A stretch of DNA of 64,000 nucleotides, taken from assembly GCA_020310875.1 (NCBI GenBank), contig CM035407.1:224613045-224677044 (forward strand), read 5' to 3'. Source of the stretch: Ceratopteris richardii. Taxonomy: Eukaryota; Streptophyta; Polypodiopsida; Polypodiales; Pteridaceae. The notes under the pieces are model-generated. The model made no database searches. It was not told the DNA's origin and saw only the letters and a list, made by a program, of their open reading frames with translations. Below are positions 54,527 to 64,000 of this stretch, piece by piece; position 1 is the stretch's first letter, and each line of letters opens with the position of its first letter. The position numbers and the translations under genes were made by a program.

Positions 54527-56443
54527 ATGGGATCAAATGTCAAGAAGACCATCAGCACCAGCTTGCAAGCCCTAAACTTAGAGGCCATTGATCTAGAGAG
54601 AATACCCATGGACAAAGTCATTGAACATCTAAGATGCAGTAAAGAAAGCTTGAGTACTAAGGAGGGTGGCAACAGGCCCAATGACTTTGGATACAATAAG
54701 CTCGAAGAGAAGCATGAGAGCCAGTTCCTAAAATTCCTTAATTGTATGTGGAATCTGTTCTCATGGGTTATGGAAGTGTTGTTATGGCAATCACATTGGC
54801 CAATGGTCCATACAAAGGAGGAAGTGCTCCATCTGATTGGGAGGATTTGTGGGGATTATGTTCTTGCTGTTCATTAACTCTACCATCTCCTTCATTGAGG
54901 AAAATAATGTTTAAAATATTGTTGCTCCACTAATGGCAAATCTTGAACCAAAGGCTAAGATTCTTTATGATGGATGTTGGAGTGCACAAGAAGATGCTTC
55001 TATTCTTGTTCCGAGTGACATAATCGATATAAAGCTGGGTGAAATCATCATAGCCGATGCTCGCCTTCTCAAGGGTGACCCTTAAAAAACTGACCAATCT
55101 GCCCTCATAGGGGAGTTTTTTCCTGTTTCCATGAACCCACGAGATGAGGTATTTTTTGAGTCAACTTGTAAGTAGAGGGAGATTGAGCTAGTCATGATTG
55201 CCACCGATGTCCACCCTTTCTTTGAAAAAGCAACCATCCGATCGATTCCACTCATTAAGTCAACCACTTTTATGAAGGTCTTGACCTCCATTGGAAATTT
55301 TCGCATCTACTCGATTGCTATAGGCAGGAATGTGGAGATCATTGTCATATACATTGTACAATAGAGAGCATACAAGGAGGGGATTAACAACCTCTTGGTG
55401 CTGCTTATTGATGGAATTCTGATTGCTAGGCCTATCATCCTTTTTGTTAGCATGGCCATTTGGTACCATCATCTTTTGCAACAAGGAGCTATCACTAAGC
55501 ACATGACTACGATCGAACAACTTGCAAGCATGGATGTCTTGTGTAGCGATAAGATAGGCACACTAACATTGATCAAGCTCACAATCGATAAGAATTTGGT
55601 CGACTACTTTTTGCAAGGTGTTGACAAGGACATGGTTGTTCTTCTTACAAGAAGAACTTCTAGAACATAGAAATAGGATGTCGTTAACACTGCTATAGTC
55701 GGCATCCTTATTGATCCAAAGAATGCACGAGCTCATCTTCAAGAGATTCACTTTCTCACGTTCAACTATGTGGATAAGAGAGCTACACTCACATATATAG
55801 ACTCTCGTGATGGTAGATGGTATAGAGCCAGCAAAGGGGCTACTTAAGAGATATTATCACTTATTCACAATAAATATGAGATTGAGGCAATCGTACATGA
55901 AATCATTTACAAGTTTGTTGAATGTGAATTACATTCATTGCTCCTGGCCCTGTAGGAAGTACCTAAAAGAAGCAAAGAAAGTGAGGGTGGACCTCAGCAT
56001 TTCTGTGGCTTAATGCCCCTCTTTGGCCCTCCTTGACACGATAATGCGGAAATGATTCGACGAGCTTCGAACTTGGGAGTGAATCTCAAGATGATCATGG
56101 TTGATCAACTTGCCATTGCCAAAGAGACTAGTAGACGATTGGGAATGACATCAAATATGTATGCGTTGTCATACTTTTTAGGGCTAAAAAACAAGGATAA
56201 GAAGGTTGCATCTCTTCTAGTGGATAAACTCATTGATAACACTAATGGCTTCGTAAGAGTGTCCTAGAGCACAAGTATGAAATAGTGCAACAACTACAAC
56301 ATAAGCAACATACATGTGGAATGACAAGGGATGGTGTCAATAATGCATCTACCCTAAAAAAGGCATCAGTGTAGGTTATGGAGTTGATGCTGCAAGTAGT
56401 GCATTTGACATTCTCCTAAATTATCCAAACTTGAGTGTTATAG
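54527..56443 (+). pseudogene. H+-ATPase pseudogene, unit 2, sense
   Basis: ATG at 54527 (MGSNVKKTISTSLQALNLEA) with about 20 residues not typical of the family, then [20 protein letters not shown], the conserved N-terminus. It is intronless through the actuator domain (frameshifts from 54770; T-A/S-L-I-G-E in place of the TGES-like loop), TM3-TM4, [20 protein letters not shown], and the nucleotide domain ([20 protein letters not shown]). The hinge is lost to a deletion near 56360. It ends before TM5. At least eight stops or frameshifts. Confidence 0.88.
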
Positions 56444-57517
56444 CTCATCAAAATAGCATTGATAATAACACTCAAGTCCAGCTAAGTTAGGGCAATGTCA
56501 GATGCACTCTTTGGGGCATCGATTGTATTAGCTACAATGCATATGTTTGCATTCTTTAGGGCAAGTACATCATTGATACCATCACCAATCATTATGCATA
56601 TATGTTGCTTATCTTATAGTCGTGAGACTATTTCGTACTTGTGCTCTAGGAAAACTCCTATGAAGCGATCTACAATTTCAATGAGCTCATTTATTGGAAG
56701 AGATGCAATCATCTCATCTTTGACTTGCAACTCTAATAAGGATCACTAAGGGTACATATTTGAACCCATTCCCAATGATCTACCAATCTCTTAGGCGAGG
56801 GCAAGCTAATGACCCATGATCATCTTAATATTCACTCCCAAGTCGTAAGCTCCTCCAATCGTTTCAGCACTATCATGTCGAGGAGGGTCAAAGAGGATCA
56901 TGAAGGCATAAAAATTCCAAGGTCCACCCTCACTTTCTTTGCTTTTTCAGGTACTTCCTGCAGAGCAACTACCAATGAATGGAGTTTACATTAAGCAAAC
57001 TTGTCGACAACTGCATGTATGCATGCCTCAATCTCATATTTGTTATGAGCAAGTGAGAGTATCTTCTCAGGAGCCCTCTTGCTCTCTCTATACATCTACC
57101 ATCACGAGATTCTATATATGTTAGTGCACTTCTCTTATCCACAGGGTTGAACGAAAGGAAGTGAACCTCTCCAATACTAGGTCGTGCGTTCGTTGCATCA
57201 CCAAAAATGTCGACTATAGCACTGTCAATGGCATCTTGCTTCTTTGTTTTAGAAGCTCTTCTTGCCAGAAGAACAACCATGTCCGTATGAACACCTTGCA
57301 AAAATCACTCGACCAAATTCTTATCGACTATGAGCTTGTTCAATATTAGCGTGCATGTCTTATCGATACACAAGAAATCCATGCCTTTGAGTTCTTTGAT
57401 ACAAGTTATCTACTTAATCTTGATAGTATTCTGAGATTCAAGAAGAATGTGAAGTTTCATATCACGCTCAATAGAAAAACTCTCTTCAAAAGAGGATTCA
57501 TATTTTTCCATATTCAT
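56444..57517 (-). pseudogene. Antisense H+-ATPase fragment, unit 2
   Basis: From ATG 57517 leftwards: [20 protein letters not shown], then an open frame 57301-56969 with KKQDAIDSAIVDIFGDATNA and [20 protein letters not shown]. Then the nucleotide domain (LGVNIKMIM), GDGIND and the truncation at LSVIINAILMS. Its residues (AIDSA, FNPVDKRSALTYI) are nearer to functional H+-ATPases than the sense copy in the same unit, suggesting a different source copy or less decay. Confidence 0.83.
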
Positions 57518-58053
57518 AGCTCATGTGGACAATATTACTCTTAGGACTTCTTCTCCTTCTTTGTTTTACTTGCGTGATTTAAAATTTCACTTATCTCAAA
57601 TTTATTTTTGTATTTAATCTTTTGAAATTTCTTTAGACTCACTAGACAAAATCATAGCAAACAACATGTTCCCTTGTGCTAATAACAAATAACTTTTGAA
57701 AATTTTAAATTTGAATTTGAAGCTATACAAAAAGGTAATTTGCAACATATTCTTCTATTTAAGAGAAAAGCAAAAATTATCTGAAGGAGCTTAGAGGCAG
57801 TTAACTCGTTAATGTATTTTCATTTACGCTCTCTACTTTGTTTCTGAATTCGTAAAAGCCCTCTCAATACCAGTTGTTGAGATAAACACTCGTTGGTGCA
57901 AGCTAAAGATATATATCTTTCTACTTATAAATAACACTTTCAAAAACAAGAACATTAAATATGCATAATTCGTCTCACTTTTCTAATCTAAAAATATCAG
58001 TAGAAGAAAAAAACGAGCCGTAGTGATGCTCCCAATTTAAAAAAAATAAAGTA
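57518..58053. other. Unit 2 region between antisense ATPase and hairpin
   Basis: Counterpart of 52062-52666. No gene; lacks a stretch around CATGCTCAGCACAAGGGTGC that units 1 and 2b have. Confidence 0.5.
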
Positions 58054-58109
58054 GGAAGCATCATTTATGTGATGCTCATTCCAAGGAGCATCACATAAGT
58101 GATGCTTCC
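58054..58109. repeat. 56-bp hairpin, unit 2
   Basis: GGAAGCATCATTTATGTGAT pairs with ATCACATAAGTGATGCTTCC, the best-paired of the three. Confidence 0.87.
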
Positions 58110-58345
58110 AGAAGAAAAAAAGTTCATAGTTGCATAAGCACCGGTCAATGTTACTAATGTGATGCAACTAACTGCCATCGCTAGTAGCATAATAGAGTAG
58201 CAACGCTCCAAGTGACACTGGCGAATACAAGGTGATATCCTGCGAATACAAAAAATAATAGTTGATTTCTCTCGCCATATTTTTGTCGGGTTCGAGAGTG
58301 AGAGAGAGTGAGCAAGACACAGAGTGTGCAAGCAAGAGAGCAAGA

Positions 58346-58852
58346 CACAAATACACTCACATAGAAGTACATACATATATAAACACGCTCATAGACACAC
58401 ACCCACACATACACATATACACATATACATATACATACGCATACACATATACATATACATATATACACATACACATATACATACACATGCATAAACACAT
58501 ATTCACACATACACATACATACACATATACATACAAATATGTACACACACACACATATAGATACACACATATCCATACATATATATATCCATACATACAT
58601 ATACATACACACATATAAATACACCCACCTATACATGCATGCATATACATACACATAAACACATACATACACACATACATGCATACATACACACGCATAT
58701 ACACACATGTGCATACACATACAGGCATATACATACACACAAACACATGCATACACACATACAAATGGATATACACATACCCATGCATACACACATACAC
58801 ATACATATGCATACACACATATAGATACACACATATACACACACTTATATAT
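58346..58852. repeat. (CACATA)-type microsatellite, unit 2
   Basis: Same repeat class and position in the unit as 52961-53457, with different internal arrangement. Confidence 0.93.
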
Positions 58853-59168
58853 TGATTTCTAATCCATTTTGTTTTATATGTATAGATATATTTATGGATC
58901 ATAGTAGAGAGAGAAAGACAAAATTACTCTCATAGAGAATCTTATGAGAGGGAAAATTCCATCTAATCCCTTAGGGGTTATTGTGCATGAGTATGCAAAC
59001 ATGCCCAATGAGGAATTAGACCATACCATAGGGACACTTATCCAATAGCCAGAGGAAGGCTCTTCTGCCACTCCATTTGCAAGACGAGAGTTGTCTGCCC
59101 ATGGGTATGTTTTCTTTTTATAAATTAATATTTTAAATAATATTATAGCATATGTTTTTATGTAATAT
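58853..59168. other. Tail of unit 2, no gene
   Basis: Matches 53458-53760, then breaks off near 59165 where a second copy of the antisense ATPase region starts. Confidence 0.6.
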
Positions 59169-59432
59169 GCTCTTCTTGCCCGGAAGAACAACCATGTTTG
59201 TATCAGCACCTTGCAAAAATCACTCCACCAAGTTCTTATCAACTGTGAGCTTCTTCAATATTAGTATGCATGTCTTATCGATATACAAGACATCCATGCA
59301 TGCGAGTACTTTGATACAAGTCATGTGCTTAGTCTTGATAATACTCTAAGATTCAAGAAGAATGTGAACTTCCATATCAGGGTCAATAGGAAAACTCTCT
59401 TTAGAAGACGATTCATATTCTCCCAAATTCAT
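59169..59432 (-). pseudogene. Antisense H+-ATPase fragment in the partial duplication (unit 2b)
   Basis: Begins GCTCTTCTTGCCCGG, matching unit 1 from 51798. It covers only the phosphorylation-site end of the antisense copy and its possible ATG at 59432. It resembles unit 1 more than its neighbour unit 2 (for example GGAAGAACAACCATGTTTGT). Confidence 0.8.
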
Positions 59433-60041
59433 AGCTCATGTGGACAATATTACTCTTAGGACCTCTTCTCCTTCTTTGTTTCACTTACATGATTTAAAAT
59501 TTCACGTATCTCAAATTTATTTTTTTCTTTAATCTTTTGAAATTTCTCTAGACTCACTAGACACAATCATAGCAAACAAAATGGGAAACAAAAATTCCCT
59601 TCTGCTAATAACAAACAACTTTTGAAAAATTTAAATTTTAATTAGAAGCTATACAAAAAGTTAACCTGCAACATATCCTTCTATTTAAGAGAAAAGCAAA
59701 AATTATCTAAAGGAGCTCAGAGATAGTCAACGCTCATTAATTTCTTTTCATTTAGGCTCTCTATTTTGTTTCTGAATTCCTAAAAGCCCTCCCAATGCCA
59801 GTTGGTGAGATAGACACCTTAACCATGCTCAGCACAAGGGTGCCACATAGCACTCATTCATGCAAGCTAAAGATATATATCTTTCTACTTATATATAACA
59901 CTTTACCATATGGCATCAGTATGACCTCAAAAATGAAAGCATTTATTCTACATAATTCGTCTCACTTTCTTGATCTAAAAATATTACTGGAAGAAAAAAG
60001 CGGGCCGTGGTGATGCTCCCAATTTAAAAAAAAATAAAGTG
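59433..60041. other. Unit 2b spacer, no gene
   Basis: Counterpart of 52062-52666, including GTTGGTGAGATAGACAC and CATGCTCAGCACAAGGGTGC. Confidence 0.5.
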
Positions 60042-60097
60042 GAAAGCATCATTTATGTGACGCTCATTCCAAGGAGCGTCACATGAGTGATGCTTCC
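60042..60097. repeat. 56-bp hairpin, unit 2b
   Basis: GAAAGCATCATTTATGTGAC pairs with GTCACATGAGTGATGCTTCC; the GACGCTC/GAGCGTC pair is preserved as a double change relative to unit 2. Confidence 0.85.
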
Positions 60098-60333
60098 AAA
60101 AGAAAAAAAGGTCATAGTTGCATAAGCACCAGTCAATGTTACTAAGGTGATGCAACTAACTGCCATCGCTAGTAGCATAATAGAGTAGCAACGCTCCAAG
60201 TGACACTAGCGAATACAAAGTGATATCCTGCAAATACAAAAAAAAATAGTTGATTTCTCTCGCTACATTTTTGTCGGGTTCGAGAGTGAGAGAGAGTGAG
60301 CAAGACACAGAGTGTGCAAGCAAGAGAGAAAGA

Positions 60334-60876
60334 CACAAATACACTCACATACAGGTACATACATATATAAACGCACTCATAGAGGCACACCCACACATAC
60401 ACATACACATATACACATACACATATACATACGGATACACATATACATATACATATATACACATACACATATACATACACATGCATAAACACATATTCAC
60501 ACATACACATACATACACATATACATACAAATATGTACACACACATATAGATACACACAAATACATACAAACACATACACACACGCATACACACATATCC
60601 ATACATATATATATCCATACGTACATATACATACACACATATAAATACATCCACCTATACATACATGCATATACATACACATAAACATATACATACACAC
60701 ATACATGCATACATACACACACACACGCATATACACACATATGCATACACATACATGCATATACATACACACACATACACAAAAACACATGCATACACAC
60801 ATACCCATGCATACACACATACACATACATATGCATACACACATATAGATACACACATACACACACATATATATAT
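60334..60876. repeat. (CACATA)-type microsatellite, unit 2b
   Basis: Third microsatellite of the same class, about 540 bases. Confidence 0.93.
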
Positions 60877-61971
60877 TGATTTCTAATCCATTTTGTTTTA
60901 TATGTATAGATATATTTATGGATCATAGTAGAGAGAGAAAGACAAAATTACTCTCATAGAGAATCTTATGAGAGGGAAAATTCCATCTGATTCCTTAGGG
61001 GTTATCATGCATGACTATGCAAAGATGCCCAATGAGGAATTAGACCATACCATATAGACACTTATCCAGCGGCCAGAGGAAGGCTCTTCTGCCACTCTAT
61101 TTGCAAGATGAGAGTTGTCTACCCATGGGTATGTTTTCTTTTTATAAATTAATATTTTAAATGATATTATAACACATGTTTTGATTTATGTTTATCTATT
61201 TATTTTCATGATACCTATACCACCTCTAGCTCCTGATGAGCACAGCAAAAGTATAAAAACATCGCTTTCTAAACGATCTACTATTTTTATAAAAACATCT
61301 AAAATACTATCTTTTATCTGTCTTTAAAAATATTTTAATAAATCCACGTGGGTTCAATCCCTCATGATTTTTCATCTATTAAATCAAAACACAATCATAT
61401 CAAAAACCTCAGACATTAGAATTCATATAACATTCCATTATTCCATAAGGTGTGCATCCTATAACATTCCATAAATCAGGACTCCTCCTCAAGTGTGCAT
61501 CCTATTATATACAAAACTGAGTTTTATTAATAAAAAGACGATCGCTTTTTGGAATAATGCAAATCAGCCTTGAAGCTATTTATTGAAATTCCAATATTAA
61601 GATCTCAAGTAGATAACGAAAACTTGGAAAAAGCATGCTATAAAAAAAGTTTTTTAGAAAAAATCGGATCATACCATGCTTTCCTCTTTTTGAGTTTTTG
61701 TTTCTTAACATAAAATGCTTAGCTTTCGACTTCACTCCCCAAAGTGGGATTCACGATGAGAAGAAATAAAGCTCTTTCTTTTGTGGGTGCTTTTTGTAAT
61801 AAAGCAAGCATATCATGTGCAAATCAATGCTATACATAAGTGTACATGTTCGTGTTATTCTCACCATCAATCAATCAAGCTTGACAATGATGATGGCAGC
61901 GATGACTTGGAAGTAAGTCTTTGGATTCTATATCTTCACTTCATTTCACTTCACCTCCACTATGGGATCAA
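60877..61971 (+). other. Tail of unit 2b and head of unit 3, no gene
   Basis: Same landmarks as 53458-54526, including CACGTGGGTTCAATCCCTC near 61344. Confidence 0.6.
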
Positions 61972-63822
61972 ATGTCGAGAAGACCATCAGCACCAGCTTG
62001 CAAGCTCTAAACTCAGAGGCCATTGATCTAGAGAGAATACCCATGGACAAGGTCATTGAACATCATGCACCAAGGAAGGCTTGTGTACTAAGGAAGGTGG
62101 CAATAGGCTCAATGACTTCGGATACAATAAGTTAGAAGAGAAGCATGAGAGCAAGTTCATGAAACTCCTTGGTTTTATGTAGAATCTGTTCTCACAGTTT
62201 ATGGAAGATATTGTTATGGCAATCGCATTGGCCAATGGCCCATACAAGGGAGGAAGTGCTCCATCTGATTGGGAGGATTTGTGGCGATTATTTCCTTGCT
62301 GCTCATTAACTCTACCATCTCCTTCATTGAGGAAAATAATGTTGGAAATATTGTTGCTCCACTAATGGCAAGGCTTGCACCAAAGGCTAAGGTTCTTTGG
62401 GATGGATGTTGGAGTCAACAAGAAGATGTTTCCATTCTTGTTCCGAGAGACATAATTGATATAAAGCTGGGTGAAATCATTCTAGCCGATGCTCGCCTTC
62501 TTGAGGGTGATCCTTTAAAAATTGACCAATCTGCCCTCACAAGGGAGTTTTTTCCTCTTAGCAAGAACCCAAGAGATAAGGTATTTTCTAGCTCAACTTG
62601 TAAGCAGGGGGAGATTGAGGTATTCATGATTGCCATCGATGTCAACGCTTTATTAGAGAAAGTCAGGCATCTCGTCGATTCAACTCATTAAGTCAACCAG
62701 TTTCAAAAGGTCTTGTCATCCATTGGAAATTTTTGCAGCTACTTGATTGCTACAGACATGAATGTGGAGATCATTGTCATGTACGCTATACAGCAGAGAG
62801 CATACAATGAGGGGATCAACAACTTCTTGTTGCTCCTTATTGGTGGAATTCTGATTGCTAGGCCTATCGTCCTTTTTGTAACCATGGCCATTTGGTCCCA
62901 TCACCTTTCGCAGCAAGGAGCTATCACTAAGTACATGACTACTATCGAACAATTCGCAAGCATGGATGTCTTGTGTAGCGATAAGATAGGCACACTAACA
63001 TTGATCAAGCTCACAATCGATAAGAATTTGGTCGAGTGCTTTTCGCAAGGTGTTGATAAGGACATGGTTGTTCTTCTTGCAAGAAGTTATAAAACAGAGA
63101 AATAGGATGTCGTTGACACTGTTATAGTCAGCATGCTTATTGATCCAAAGAATGCACAAGGTAGTCTTCAAGAGATTCACTTTCTCATGCTCAAACCTAT
63201 GGATAAGAGAACTGCACTCACATATATAGACTCTCGTGATAGAGATAGCATGGAGGCTACTGAGGAGATGTTCTCACTTGTTCACAAAAAATGCGAACTA
63301 CATTCATTAGTCGTGGCCCTGTATGAAGTATCTGAAAGAAGCAAAGAGAGTGACGGTGGACCTCAGCATTTCTGTGGCTTCATGCCCCTGTTTGACCCTC
63401 CTTGACATGACAGTGCTGAAATGATTCGACGAGCTTTGAACTTGGGAGTGAATGTCAAGATGATCATGGTTGATCAGCTTGCCATTTCCACGTAGACTAA
63501 TAGACGATTGGGAATGAGTTCAAATATGTACCCTTTATCATCCTTATTAGGCTACAAAAGAAGGATAAGATGATTGCATCTCTTCGAGTGGATAAACTCA
63601 TTGAAAACACAAATGGCTTCGTAAGAGTTTCCCAGAACACAAGTATGAAATAGTCCAACAACCACAACATAAGCAGCACATATGTGGAATGACAGAGGAT
63701 GGTGTCAATGATGCATCTATCCTAAAAAAGACAAATGTAGGCATCAGTGTAGATTATGGAACTGATGCTGCAAATAGTCCATTTGACATTCTCCTAAATT
63801 AGCCAAAGTTGAGTATTATAGC
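61972..63822 (+). pseudogene. H+-ATPase pseudogene, unit 3, sense
   Basis: ATG at 61972. Best-preserved ATPase copy: the frame 62269-62691 is open through [51 protein letters not shown] and [15 protein letters not shown] (TREF in place of TGES). 62713-63105 is open through [20 protein letters not shown] and [31 protein letters not shown] and [16 protein letters not shown] follow. A deletion removes part of the nucleotide domain near 63290. Ends before TM5. Confidence 0.88.
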
Positions 63823-64000
63823 TTATCAAAACAGCATTGATAATAACACTCCAATCCGTGTAAGTTAGGACAATGTTAGATGCACTCTTTGGGGCATCCA
63901 ATGTATTAGCTACAATGCATATGTTTGCATTCTTTAGGTCAAGTATATCATTGATACCATCGCCAGTCATTCTGCATATATGTTGCTTATCTTATAGTCG
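63823..64000 (-). pseudogene. Antisense H+-ATPase fragment, unit 3 (cut by window end)
   Basis: Matches the start of the antisense regions of units 1 and 2 (the TTGGGGCATC and AGCTACAATGCATATG phrases). The remainder lies beyond 64000. Confidence 0.8.

Larger units (their letters stand above)
29918..64000 (+). repeat. Tandem array of a 5.45-kb unit carrying H+-ATPase pseudogenes
   Basis: The landmark GCTTTCTAAG followed by GATCTACTATTTTTATAAAA occurs at 29931 and 53830, and as GCTTTCTAAA at 61264. Subtracting the two LTR insertions with their target duplications (18,451 bases) gives a spacing of 5,448 between the first two. The second and third are 7,434 apart because unit 2 contains a partial duplication of about 1.97 kb. 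Order in each unit: AT-rich head, sense ATPase, antisense ATPase, 56-bp hairpin, microsatellite, short tail. Unit 3 is cut off by the window end. Confidence 0.88.

Noticed and set aside
30624-63822. A functional plasma-membrane H+-ATPase gene
   Set aside because: Every copy has stops, frameshifts, a mutated phosphorylation site or actuator loop, and lacks everything after TM4.
1-64000. tRNA or rRNA genes
   Set aside because: Primer binding sites look like tRNA 3' ends by design; no cloverleaf or rRNA landmark was seen.

Overview
The window looks like repeat-dense nuclear DNA of a land plant. Ty1/copia elements carry tRNA-iMet-type primer binding sites, one Ty3/gypsy element is 13 kb long, and the only recognisable cellular coding material is a plasma-membrane H+-ATPase pseudogene of plant/fungal P3A type. 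The AT-rich composition, old nested LTR elements and lack of an intact host gene would suit a large-genome plant such as a gymnosperm, but that placement is a guess. I see no tRNA, rRNA, CRISPR or intact host gene.

Layout. (1) 1-5652: Copia-1, whose 5' LTR start lies outside the window, inserted in the 5' LTR of Copia-2. (2) 5653-9267: the rest of Copia-2, with reverse transcriptase and RNase H deleted and a repeated 19-bp palindrome in its LTR. (3) About 9330-12440: a decayed antisense copia pol. (4) 12634-19235: Copia-3, complete with both LTRs and a GTTTG target duplication. (5) 19241-20500: antisense LTR-element gag, primer site and LTR. (6) 20503-29896: an unclassified 9.4-kb structure bounded by 20-bp inverted termini. 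It is built around an inverted repeat with 3.3-kb arms and a 0.8-kb spacer, duplicates two unrecognised gene sets, and is peppered with about eleven 65-75 bp hairpins of one family. (7) 29918-64000: a tandem array of a roughly 5.45-kb unit. Each unit holds an intronless H+-ATPase pseudogene meeting an antisense ATPase fragment tail to tail, then a CACTA-like subterminal hairpin and a (CACATA)-type microsatellite. Unit 1 is split by Copia-5 (31540-36682, duplication ACCAT) and by a Ty3/gypsy element (37056-50353, duplication ATGGT). A partial unit duplication lies at 59169-61200, and unit 3 runs off the end.

How the parts relate. The ATPase array came first, then the two LTR elements jumped into unit 1. 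Every LTR-element gene set here carries stops, frameshifts or deletions, so none looks autonomous. The part least explained by known families is 20503-29896: its spacer has divergent TATA-like boxes separated by 62-bp tandem repeats with CCAAT and CACATG motifs, suggesting a shared bidirectional promoter facing outward into the two arms, with the hairpins lying in the presumed leaders. Frames, motifs and repeat matches were read by eye; no database search was possible.
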